DNA from: Phaeotremella fagi
Taxonomy: Eukaryota; Basidiomycota; Tremellomycetes; Tremellales; Phaeotremellaceae
Direction: 5' to 3'
DNA length: 64,000 nt
NCBI GenBank assembly: GCA_001599715.1
Contig: BCHU01000010.1
Coordinates: forward strand, 558,001-622,000
The notes below the pieces were generated by a model, which saw only the letters and a program-made list of their open reading frames with translations, had not been told where the DNA came from and ran no database searches. A program made the position numbers and the translations under genes. Position 1 is the stretch's first letter; the number at the start of each line of letters is the position of its first letter. Below are positions 25,382 to 34,748 of the stretch, in pieces.

Positions 25382-26166
25382 TCAAAGTTCTGAGAAAAAC
25401 TCCTCGAAAATACTATCAAACTGCTTCAAACCTCTCATATTTAGAACCTTCTTTAAAGCCTTCTATTAACCCGTTCTCCCCTCTTTCAATTTATGAACCA
25501 CTAATTCTTCTTCAGACATTGATGACAGAGTTTCCCAACAAATGATAGCTAAATACTCAAAAACCCTTGTTCTCCTTTCAACCTCACTACGAACCAACTT
25601 GTTAGGAATTTCAGCCATTGAGTTGGCAACCACGACAGCGAGAGGGAGTACCAAAATTGGGTTTGTTCGTCTTTAGCCTGTTGATTGAGTTTTTGAGTTG
25701 ATGTTAGACATTTCTTGGCGGAGTCGATAGCTAGGAAGATATCTGCCGGAGTTGGAATTCGATCGGTTGGATATCGTTGATGGAGATATTGGACTAAACT
25801 CGACCAACGAACTGGCGAATCTTTGAACGGTGTACCATAAACCACATCCCCTCGTTCCCAATGATCTAGAACATTCATGTTCTGATGAAATCTCTCCTCA
25901 TGATTCTCAATAACCTTTACCATCTCCAACTCATCAGGGTGATTGTAAACCATTAACCTCAATAAAAGATTTTTGTGAAACCGATTGATAGATTCCAATC
26001 GCTCATCAATGTCGGCGTAGGTGTTTCGCTTCTGTTCAGGGAAGACTTTTTGATGAATCATGGTGAGGTTGGCGTCCTGTTCTGCCTCTAGGAAGACTAT
26101 GCTCTCCGTGTCGTCTTCGTTTATCATCTCAAACGTATCTGATGGTGAATGAATGTAGTCAGACAT
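25382..26166 (-). pseudogene. Orphan family member A, decayed (multiple frame breaks)
   Basis: Best ATG at 26166 (MSDYIHSPSDT). The reading frame matches its two neighbours in ordered blocks: DIDERLE, then LLLRLMVYNHPDEL (like LMLKLLIYNQPQSL in B), then PADIFLAIDSAKKCL (like PSDYFLAIELANESL). Near 25644-25650 homology jumps frame: LVLPLAVVVANSMAEIPNKL through TRVFEYLAIICW aligns with B and C but lies one frame over, at a TTTT run on the minus strand. Homology shifts again near 25465-25475 and near 25410, where FDSIFEEFFSEL matches B's ending FDLVFRDFFPGL. No GT-AG pair repairs all three breaks. No introns and no known domain. Confidence 0.65.
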
Positions 26167-26641
26167 CGTAGAAATTGATAGGGAGTCTCGAGGGGCGAAA
26201 TTACCAGTTAAACCCATGTTGTTGGACAACGATGTAGTTAGATACAACAACAGCATTGCAAGTATTTTTATGGTGAAACTAGACCAGGTAAAAGAGAAAA
26301 GAGAGCAGGGAGAAAGGAGACGACTTGTGAGGTGTCTTTTGTTCACTATCACTCCTTTAATCACTTGCAGTCTGGTTTGTTGGGTGCTCCTGAATGGAAG
26401 GGTGCCAGTATACTAGTGTCCTCCTTCGAATTGAAAGAACAAAGGGAATGATTGAGAAATCACACTATATTTACTATGGAAACAGAAGGCGGCTCGTACA
26501 CAGAAGATGGTGTCGGAAAGTTTAGTGGAATAATGCATCCTGAACTTCCCCGTTGGCGGGAAAATGGAATTTACCATACTCGTAGATTGACGAAGGAAGC
26601 TTCAGAAACGCAAGGAATGAGAGTCAGGTATCAAGAGGATA
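26167..26641. other. Intergenic region within the orphan block
   Basis: Upstream sequence of orphan A and 3' flank of the repeat orphan. The A frame remains open upstream to about 26364, but the ATG at 26166 fits family length better. No other feature was seen. Confidence 0.4.
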
Positions 26642-27574
26642 TCATGGGAAAAAATGATTATAAACTAGAGCGAGGTCATCCGCAGTATCAGAGGATACCT
26701 CACCCACAACCCCCAAATCTATATTTGCCTCTTCATCCAGATCATCCTGGGAAAAAGCATTCCAAACTGATCGATAGAGGTCATCCGCAGTATCAGAAGA
26801 TATCTCACCCATAACTCCCATATCTAAATTTGCTTCTTCATCCAAATTATCCTGGGAAAAAGAATTACAAACTGATCGATGGAGTTCATCCAGAGTATCC
26901 GAAGAAATCTCTTCCAAAACCCCCATATCTAAACTTTCCTCTTCATTGAAGTTATCACTGCCAGCATCGTCTAAATCCAGGTTGTCTGAATTATCAAACT
27001 TTCGGTTGTCTTGTTCTTCTCGTTGTTTCTTTTTAGCCCTTCTTGCAACACGAGCCGCAAGTTTCAGTTTTTTGTAATCAAAAGAGAGTTGATAATAGGT
27101 AAAGGACGTCATCTCCTCCTTCCCGATGCTTTCTTGTAGTGTAAGAGCAAATGACATTCCTTTACTTCTTTCCGTATCTTTGTGATAAGCTCCTCCGAAA
27201 CGACGCAATCGTGATTCTGGCGATTTCGATATTGACGACGATGATGGTAATGACGTCTTCCGAACCTCATTTGAAATCACCAAATTCTTCAAAATCTCCT
27301 TCACAACATGTTCTGAATACCTTTTGAAAACTTTCTTCCGTCTGACTGGATTGACTATAATGAGTTCAGTCTTACCAGTTTTTGGATCGTTTGGAGAATA
27401 CGCTCTGACAAAATCTGGTGCAAGGAGTTTTTGAAGACATGTTTGCAATGAATTTGCAGCTGCAGCAACGCCGTCGCTCCAGTCAGACCACTGGCCATAT
27501 TCTGTTGCGCTTTTGAGGTCTGTTGAATCCCACGGTGTTTGCCGAACGAGCACTGAGTATGGTTTTGACGACAT
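26642..27574 (-). CDS. Intronless orphan with three 35-residue C-terminal repeats
   Basis: A single open frame of 310 residues with no intron. I recognise no domain. The N-terminal half is mixed, with KTELIIVNPVRRKKVFKRYS and a basic stretch (AARVARRAKKKQREEQ, about 172-187) that could be a nuclear-localisation signal. Residues about 197-301 are three tandem copies of a 35-residue acidic unit with the pattern (N/D)xxEExxxD(M/L)GVxxE(I/V)SSDTxD(D/E)L. It lies between orphan-family members A and B on the same strand but is not visibly related to them. Expression and function are unknown. Confidence 0.6.
   Translation of the reverse strand: MSSKPYSVLVRQTPWDSTDLKSATEYGQWSDWSDGVAAAANSLQTCLQKLLAPDFVRAYSPNDPKTGKTELIIVNPVRRKKVFKRYSEHVVKEILKNLVISNEVRKTSLPSSSSISKSPESRLRRFGGAYHKDTERSKGMSFALTLQESIGKEEMTSFTYYQLSFDYKKLKLAARVARRAKKKQREEQDNRKFDNSDNLDLDDAGSDNFNEEESLDMGVLEEISSDTLDELHRSVCNSFSQDNLDEEANLDMGVMGEISSDTADDLYRSVWNAFSQDDLDEEANIDLGVVGEVSSDTADDLALVYNHFFP
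26672..26986. repeat. Three tandem copies of a 105-bp repeat
   Basis: Copies start at 26672, 26777 and 26882, an exact 105-bp period. The shared core on the + strand reads GTCATCCGCAGTATCAGA in the first two copies, with more substitutions in the third. The period is a multiple of three, so copy-number change would keep the orphan's frame. Confidence 0.85.
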
Positions 27575-27920
27575 TGTCTTTTTGTGTATTTAGGTTAAGC
27601 TGAAGTCGAATTCTTGTTGGATGGAACTCTATGTAGGACTTTAGTCCCTGTCCATGAATTAGAAGGATTTTGGAAACTCAACAGCCTTCCTCTTTCAAAC
27701 AAAGGATGCAATTTAATTCAAAAACTTACAATTCTGCGGTGCCTTCGTCTGAGAAAATGCCATTTAGGAATTCGCCACACATTACGATAAAAATATCACA
27801 TGAGCCTCGAAACTACTATTAAATGAAAGCAGACGACAGGAAAGGAGGAATTTGGGTTGATAATCCCTCCTCAATTAGAATTGGATTCCATTACAAATCT
27901 GATACACACCGTTATCTCGT
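27575..27920. other. Intergenic region between the repeat orphan and orphan B
   Basis: No coding signal. It presumably carries the repeat orphan's promoter and the 3' end of B. Confidence 0.4.
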
Positions 27921-28829
27921 TCATAATCCAGGAAAGAAATCTCTGAACACCAAATCAAATTGGAATAAATGTCGATCTTCGAGAATTTGTTTGAAGTAAC
28001 CCATGACTTCCCTAGCGACCAAGAACGGTTCTTCCAAATCTTTGTCCGAGATATCATTGAACATTTCCCAAAGTATCGTACAGAACCGCTCGAACAGTCT
28101 CGTTTTTTCAAGGACGTGATCTCTGAAAGTATTGTTCGAAAAGCCACAAAAAAGGAGAGTCGCCGCCACTAATCTCTGGAAAGCTTCCGTTTGTTGGGTA
28201 CCAGCCATTCTGACAGCTTTTAGTGATTCGTTGGCTAATTCGATAGCTAAGAAATAGTCGGAAGGACTGGGATCTTCGACATTGAGGAATGTTTCTTCGT
28301 TGATTTGGTCGAGGAGGGAATACAAAATTTCCAAGGATATTTGAGGTGGAGGTGGAGGTGATGTGGCGCCAGTGCTTGGGATTGGGCGACGTTCAGTCGT
28401 TTGCATTTCGTCGACGAGGGAGCGATGTTTGTCGAAGTTTTCTTCCAAATTCAAACTCTGGGGTTGGTTATATATCAATAGTTTGAGCATGAGATCTTTG
28501 TTGTCTGGTTTGATCTTTGCGATTTTCTTGTCGAGATCCCTGAAATACTTTTTGTCTGACCAAGGTGGAGAGAATTTTTGTATCTTTTGAACAGGTTCAG
28601 GACTCTCGCTTTTGAGTTCGATGTTGGGAGCGGGATTTTGAGGAGTGTCTCTTTTGGATTTGAATATAGTCGTTTCCGAAACACGATCTTGAGAATCGTA
28701 TGAACTTGGGGATGTTGGCGGAAAGGTGATTTGTGGTGGAGCTGGGGATGAAGATACAATCACCAATTTCAGCTGTTCTGGTTCTGGCGAGATACTCAAT
28801 TGAGTGCTGCTCAATCCCGATTGAGACAT
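27921..28829 (-). CDS. Orphan family member B, intact
   Basis: ATG at 28829 (MSQSGLSSTQLSISPEPEQ) gives 302 residues without introns. The frame stays open upstream to 28895, but this start agrees with family layout. A Ser/Pro-rich N-terminus is followed by YFRDLDKKIAKI and LMLKLLIYNQPQSL (about 110), a proline run, PSDYFLAIELANESLK (about 190), TRLFERFCTILW (about 240) and the ending FDLVFRDFFPGL. The same blocks occur in the same order in A and C, so this is a tandem duplicated, mostly alpha-helical family. No transmembrane segment, signal peptide or known motif is visible. As the only full-length frame it is the copy most likely to be functional. Confidence 0.7.
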   Translation of the reverse strand: MSQSGLSSTQLSISPEPEQLKLVIVSSSPAPPQITFPPTSPSSYDSQDRVSETTIFKSKRDTPQNPAPNIELKSESPEPVQKIQKFSPPWSDKKYFRDLDKKIAKIKPDNKDLMLKLLIYNQPQSLNLEENFDKHRSLVDEMQTTERRPIPSTGATSPPPPPQISLEILYSLLDQINEETFLNVEDPSPSDYFLAIELANESLKAVRMAGTQQTEAFQRLVAATLLFCGFSNNTFRDHVLEKTRLFERFCTILWEMFNDISDKDLEEPFLVAREVMGYFKQILEDRHLFQFDLVFRDFFPGL

Positions 28830-29186
28830 TTCAATGTTTACAAACTTTACCAGGTTTAATGACAAGAAGATTATGTTTAAAGTGAGGAGTAACATCTACA
28901 CTGTAAAGGAGATGTGGCATGGAGTCTATGCACAGACCTCCTATAGCCTCATGTTTTACGTGTGGTCGAAGAGTGAAGAAAGCTCGTCCAATCACCAAAC
29001 GAAGGAAAATTTAGCAAGTGTGGTCGATTCAACTGATATGCAAAAACCAAATGGGATCCGGAATAGCTCAAACAGCGACAAATGCATTACACAATGGTAA
29101 ATCGAAAATCAACCCATGGTGTAGACTCTTCCCAAGCCCACCAACATCTTCACCAAAAGGAGAGACAGATAACATCAGACGGCATC
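28830..29186. other. Intergenic region between orphans B and C
   Basis: Nothing coding was recognised. Promoter of B and 3' flank of C. Confidence 0.4.
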
Positions 29187-30250
29187 TCACGGCCCAGTAC
29201 CACCTGTGGAATGATCACCCATTGTCTCCCAGAGCAACTGCAAAAATAATCCTGCGAGAGAATCTTCAAAAAGCAAATTGAAAGCCTCATGAGGACTTTC
29301 ACCAAAGATCACCCGAAGAAGGTCCCTTGCTTTTGCATTTGAAAACGTAGGATCAGGTGTTGGATTGTTATCTGCAAACAAAACCAGATTCTTCCAAAGG
29401 ATGATCGAAAGTTGTTCGAAAATACGGGTTTGTTTGAGCAATTGACTTTTGACCATTGGGTTGGGAATTTTGTTGAACATCAATATGGTTAAAAGAACCA
29501 AATCGATGACATCCTCAGAATCATCTTGTACAAACCGTAATATATTTTTGAGGGAAGAAGCGGCTAGTCGTCGGATGAGGAAAAATTCGGAAGGTTGAGG
29601 TTGATTAAAATTGGAGAAAGTCCCTTCGATAAAGTCACCTATCATTTTGTTTGATTCTTCCAAAGTACAATCTGTCTTCTCAGTCTTAGGAGTATTACGC
29701 GGAACGTCGAATGTGCTGATATTCTCAATGAGTTCGTTATGATGATCGATGACCCCCTTCCACTTCAAACTTTCCGGATTGTTGTAAATTAACATTCGAA
29801 GCATCAAGTCCTTGTTCTCTGGTGTGATTTTCGCAATTTTTCGTCAAGATCTTTGAAATAATTTCGACGAGTCCATTTGGGAAGGATATCGGGTTTGATA
29901 GAACCGTTTTCGTTTACCTTATCGTGGTTGAGTTCTGAAAAGCCTTTCGAATGGGTTTCCGCCGGTTGATCAATGTTGTTAAAGAGATGAGCAGAATCAA
30001 CGTTAGCGTTGGAGCTGTTTTTGGGGCTGCTAGAACCTTTCAAGATGGATTTAGTACCGTCAGAGTAGTTGACAGTCATATCGCTGAGTTTAATTTGTGT
30101 ACTTGAAACCAAGTGGTTTGGAGTATTTTGAACTGGATTGAGTTTCGAAACTGAGTTGGACAGTTCGTTAACGGGGTTGTCGTTGCCATGTGAGTCGTCT
30201 ATTGACCCGAAAGAACTTTCTGAAGATGTGGATGTGTCTTCGACAATCAT
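29187..30250 (-). pseudogene. Orphan family member C, single frameshift
   Basis: ATG at 30250 (MIVEDTSTSSESSFGSID) opens a frame through a Ser/Asn-rich N-terminus to NYFKDLDEKL, where it would end after 148 residues. The homologous continuation NKDLMLRMLIYNNPESLKW, PSEFFLIRRLAASSLKN and TRIFEQLSIILW lies in the next frame and runs to 29187. The break coincides with a run of five T (+ strand) at 29837-29841; one more base there would join the frames and restore the block order of B. This may be a true inactivating deletion, an assembly error in a homopolymer, or programmed frameshifting. No introns. Confidence 0.65.
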
Positions 30251-30673
30251 TTTAATTTTTGCTGATGGTAGTTGAAGGGGAAAGAGATCGAAGGTTGGTC
30301 GTTACTTACAAGGAAATTGTTTCAAGGCTGACGTGAGACACAATCGTTAGTCGCCACACACGAGAGTATATTTTTTGATGGCAACGAATACCGTTGCTTC
30401 GTTCTCCTGGATTTCTTTAGAATAAGAAATGATTTCATCGTCTACAACCAAGCGCTCAAACTACTCCAGTGCACCTATAACAAATTTCAATGACACTCAA
30501 GGGACTTACTCAAAACTATACGATAGTCATGTTCGAATTGCCATCCTTGAGCAGAGCCTTTGCCACATCGGATAAATTCGAAAAAAATATGCCCTCAAGA
30601 AATAATTATGCAGATATCTAGATTTCGAGTTTCGGTTCATATACACATACGCAAATCAAAGAGATCATAAACA
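30251..30673. other. Divergent intergenic region between orphan C and bL33m
   Basis: Promoter region for two divergent genes; no other feature was seen. Confidence 0.45.
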
Positions 30674-30982
30674 ATGGCACCAAAGGCCAAACAGAGGTAA
30701 GTGATCCCCTCAGAACCAATCATTTAAAGGTTGGAAACTTTGGACTGACCCAAAAAAACCACTCAGACGAATCCTGGTCAAATTAGTTTCAACAGCTCTA
30801 ACAGGTTTTTTCTATACGACCTCGAGAACTAGGTTGGGTGATAAATTAGCCATGATGAAATATGATCCTGTTGGTAAGTGATTTTGATGAGATCTATTTT
30901 TATCGGGTTTTGGTTGTTGACTTTATTGATTTTTTCCTCAGTTAAACGACATGTTCTGTTCACTGAGACGAAGATTAAATAG
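30674..30982 (+). CDS. Mitochondrial 54S ribosomal protein bL33m
   Basis: Exons 30674-30696, 30767-30873 and 30942-30982 give a 56-residue protein beginning MAPKAKQRRILVKL. It has the bL33 pattern ILVKLVSTALTGFFYTT, KYDPVVKRHVLF and a C-terminal Lys-rich end. It is a small structural protein of the mitochondrial large subunit (bacterial L33 type). The length matches the family and the splice phases are consistent. It was too short to be seen as a single ORF. Confidence 0.9.
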
Positions 30983-31275
30983 GTCATTCTTTGGATTTTC
31001 AGCTAGGAGGATGGAAATTGCAGAGCAGGATTGGGATGGTAGAGATCCTGGTAGGATGGAAGAGGAGGGAATACGAGGATTGGGAACAGAAGGACGATCT
31101 AGAACAACATATCAAAAACCCAGCATATGATACCCGATCATTTCATGATGCAACTTTATCAACACATCTCCACAAACTATTTTTATTCGATGTGGAAGAT
31201 CAAAGTATGGCGAGTCGCAAAGAAATCTTTACTTCAAGATATCTAGGCTACATATTATACTTTATTCTATATCTA

Positions 31276-32638
31276 TTAACCAACACAAACACTGCCTCTC
31301 CCCTCTGACCAACCTACCCCTCCCAAAACTGCCAAAACACAAAGATGACCCAACACGACACTACCAAAAAGATAACCCCATGTCCATCGTTTCCCCTTAA
31401 TACTCCTAATCTCCACGACAAAAGTAGAAACCGTACTCAAACAACCACAGAAACCTTGTTGAATACCGACCAGAGCGTTACAAGTAGTCTGATTAGTTTG
31501 AGCCATAGAATTGGGTAGATATTGCGAAGCGACCGAACCTGATATCACGAGTGTTGCAGCGATGTTAACTATGAATGTCCCTAAAGGGAATTTATTAGCC
31601 CATGGTGACATGGGATTTAATTTGGCGAACATGAATCGTAGAATCGCTCCTGGTGGTGAGAGGAGAAGAGGGAAGATGACTTCATGTCTCCAAGATTTGT
31701 TTGCGAAGAAATAAAGAAGTAGAGCTATTAAATAAGAGATTGCTGCTGATGTGATAATGAATCCATCCATTATTGGTGTTTTATTTCCATGGGATGAACC
31801 TGATTCAGACGATGAGGATGAAGGTGATTCTGATTTTAGTTTTAAAGCTGGACGAGAAAATTTTAGGGCTTGATGTAGAGGTGGGAGAAGACTGCCGACA
31901 TGTTCTCCTAGTGATAAACATACGAGGGAAATGGCGAACGTGGAGAATGAGTAACCTAGACCGTCGACAGTCTGAATCGATTGTTAGCACGAGAATGAAT
32001 TTGGGGAATGGACATACATCATGTAAACCTTTACGATTGTAGCCATCGAAATTCGAGAAAGCTTGATAACTCTCTAACATCCATGAAGAGAACGTCGTGA
32101 CTGAACCAGCGATTCCTAAAACCCGTGGTCAACAATCAGCGATAAGGATGAAAAAGGCCGACTCACCAGTAGTGAGAAAAGTATACAAAGGTGGATAACT
32201 AACTCGATTAGCTACCTGGTCTTGATATACACCAGAAACAAACAAGACTTACATCCAAACAATATCATTTTTTCTACCCAGCGATAAACCCATGATCCCA
32301 CATCCAACACCCTGTACCCAAGCCAAAGAATAAATAACCTGACCGTCATCTAAAGATTTCCAACACCATCAGTATACCGTCTTTAAGACAAAGGAGAAAG
32401 GGAATAACGGACAAGTAGTCAAAGCCTCCAAACCCAATCTAATCAGACATCCCACCATACTCCCAAAAACCAATATCGCATAATGGGCCAATAATCTCAA
32501 TTTCGTAACCTCCTCCGTTGGTGGGGGTGCATTCCCTTCTTCAGTGTGTTGCGGAGAGGGAGGTCTTGGGGTACGTGGTCGTTCGGGGTCTTGGGAGATG
32601 GAAGACCGTGTTCGGTAAGTGGATTCTGGGTTTGACAT
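31276..32638 (-). CDS. Fluoride exporter of the FEX/CrcB family (two fused CrcB halves)
   Basis: Minus-strand exons 32638-32413, 32349-32253, 32198-32167, 32115-32018 and 31971-31276 give about 382 residues. Two CrcB halves are visible. The first has GSMVGCLIRLGLE, the exon-joined segment YPPLYTFLTTG, and GSVTTFSSW; the second has FPLGTFIVNIAATLV and GCLSTVSTFVVE. They are separated by a linker helix, as in eukaryotic Fex proteins, which export fluoride at the plasma membrane. The N-terminus is a Pro/Ser-rich cytosolic stretch. The acceptor at 32199 was chosen because it gives the conserved IYPPLY join. Two dense transmembrane regions support the call. Confidence 0.9.
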
Positions 32639-33050
32639 GATCAGAAGATCTTTTTCTGTTGAATAGGTTATCGAAGATTCTCTTTTCGTGATTTGCGTAT
32701 CTGTTCACCTCATCGGGCCACTTAATTGAATGTTAATTCTTTGCTATTCTCTGAGATGTAGATGCAGAAAATGTAATAGTTTTATCGATTCGTTTTTTGT
32801 TTACAGGAATAAATTTCAGGCACATGACAGATTTATTTTCAGCTGGCAGGCTACGTCGCTACTCCAACCACTCACTCGACCATGTTGAATCAATATGCAT
32901 ACAAGAACAAAGATCTCCTAAATATCTATCCACCAAATAATCTCGAAAACAAACATCTAACCTTTTCCAAAAAAAATTGTAATCCATCGACAAAACAAAA
33001 CACTTAGAAGTCGATCCTAACCGACATAAGTTTATTCACAATGATCAAGT
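32639..33050. other. Intergenic region upstream of FEX and 3' of EMG1
   Basis: No coding or RNA feature was recognised. Confidence 0.45.
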
Positions 33051-34491
33051 TTAAACGATATCCCATAATTCCTCCTATTGAGGAGTCAGCACTGTCTGAC
33101 TGAAAGTAACTCAAAGCTTACCATGGCACAACAGAATTTTCCACAAGCTACAGAAGCTGATAGAGAGTAATCACTGATTGAGATTTTTTGATCAACAAAT
33201 TGATCAGCGAAATTATCAGCTCTGTCATTACACGTATTAGTCATTGCCACTTCAAATACGGGAATTCGAGTGAATTGAATAAAGAAACCTACCCTCTAGC
33301 CATGGCTCCGACGAAGACAGCAACGGAATGAGTTTCAGGTAGAGTAGGCAAGAACTGCGATAAACGGATAGTGGGTGCGTCACCGGAAAGCGCTGGAAGT
33401 AGTCAGCTTCTCATCTATGTCAACATCAACAAGAGAGCTCACTGAGTTTGATGGTATTCGTAGGGAAATGATCGGTAATAGGATTCTACGATCGTCAGTT
33501 CCAACACCAGGAAAAAAACACTTGACCCACTTTGATAACCCGTAACAACTTCTCTGAACCTTGAACACCACGAATACTTAATTTATGTAATAATTGAACT
33601 ATCGATAACAACCAACGGATCAGTACAACAAAAAGTTTTGCGGCCTAGAGACCAGACCCACCCATCAATCCAGAAAATCGTTTGAAAGTTCTTGGTATCC
33701 TAACATGAGGATTAACCTCTATCAAGACGCCTTTAGCAGTATGGATGTAAACCTGTAACAACCCGGCTTTATTCAACGGCGAATCCAACAAAGTAAGTAG
33801 ACACTAAAATCACCGTCTCATCAGTCCAAAATTCGAGAAACTTGAATATAAACCACACTCACTTGATGCGTGATATCTGGTCTGGCATCTGCGATATCCC
33901 TACCAGTTTTCGCTAGGATACCTTGATGATCATCACAATTCAATAAGGCGTATTTGGCTTCTTTTCCTGAAGCATTTTTACCACCTGAACCAGAAGAAAT
34001 TTTGTAGGCTTCAAGACAAGCCTAAGGGGGGTGTAAGCAAAGTGAATCAATCAGAACAGTTTTTCTTGGAAAGAAGCAAAAATCCAGATGAAAGGGTATC
34101 CAACCTCAACGGTCAATCAAACTCATTGCCAAATTATCTATCCTCCCTTCATCCCATCCCCCCAGAAAAAAGTCCAAAAACTCACCTGTGACAAAACCAC
34201 AATCAACCTTCTAGTATTTTCCTTAGCTTCATTAGATTTAGGTAAAACCGCCTGAACAGGAGCGAAATTAGCGGTAGTCCCAGGACGTCTTGAATTAGGT
34301 AAAGGTTTCGTCACTCTCGAATTGTTTATTGAAGTTTCGATCGAACTCGAATTGGACGACTCGGCAATTGGTTTAGTTGGATTGAAAATTGGTGCGGCTG
34401 CTGACATTTTTGAAGCTTTGGGTGGTTGCGGTTGGAGAGGGGGTGAATCTGTTGCTGGTCTTTTTGGTGGGGTTTGGGATCTGTTTGACAT
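33051..34491 (-). CDS. EMG1: rRNA pseudouridine N1-methyltransferase Emg1/Nep1
   Basis: Minus-strand exons 34491-34186, 34021-33863, 33803-33662, 33598-33531, 33485-33443, 33392-33293, 33221-33122 and 33074-33051 give about 313 residues. After a Ser/Pro-rich extension of about 90 residues come [66 protein letters not shown] and the SAM-binding segment [11 protein letters not shown], followed by [20 protein letters not shown]. This is the SPOUT-class enzyme that methylates the hypermodified pseudouridine of 18S rRNA and is needed for 40S assembly in the nucleolus. Length and motif order are typical apart from the N-terminal extension. The final exon is 24 nt. Confidence 0.93.
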
Positions 34492-34748
34492 GGTTGGTGA
34501 AGCTGGGTGTATGTTGGATTGATATTTGGGATTTGAAGGAGGTTTTGTTAAATTTTATGATTGATTAAGAGAAGAGATCTATCTATTCAAATCCGAAATT
34601 TCAATGGCTTAACGGAATCAATTTAATTTATCTTTTCAACAGGTCACAATGCTTAAATGGCAACAACGCAATTCGTTCAGTCATGTATCCATAAATCTAT
34701 GGACGACTACTAAATCCCCTACCCAACACAACCAGCTACAACCTAAAC

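Noticed and set aside
25585..25650. A 65-nt GT-AG intron joining the two frames of orphan A
   Set aside because: It is possible in phase but would remove a block that aligns with orphan C, and it leaves two further frame breaks unexplained.
29837..29841. An intron as the explanation for the frame break in orphan C
   Set aside because: No GT-AG pair around the break restores the frame without deleting the conserved core. A one-base indel in the homopolymer is simpler.
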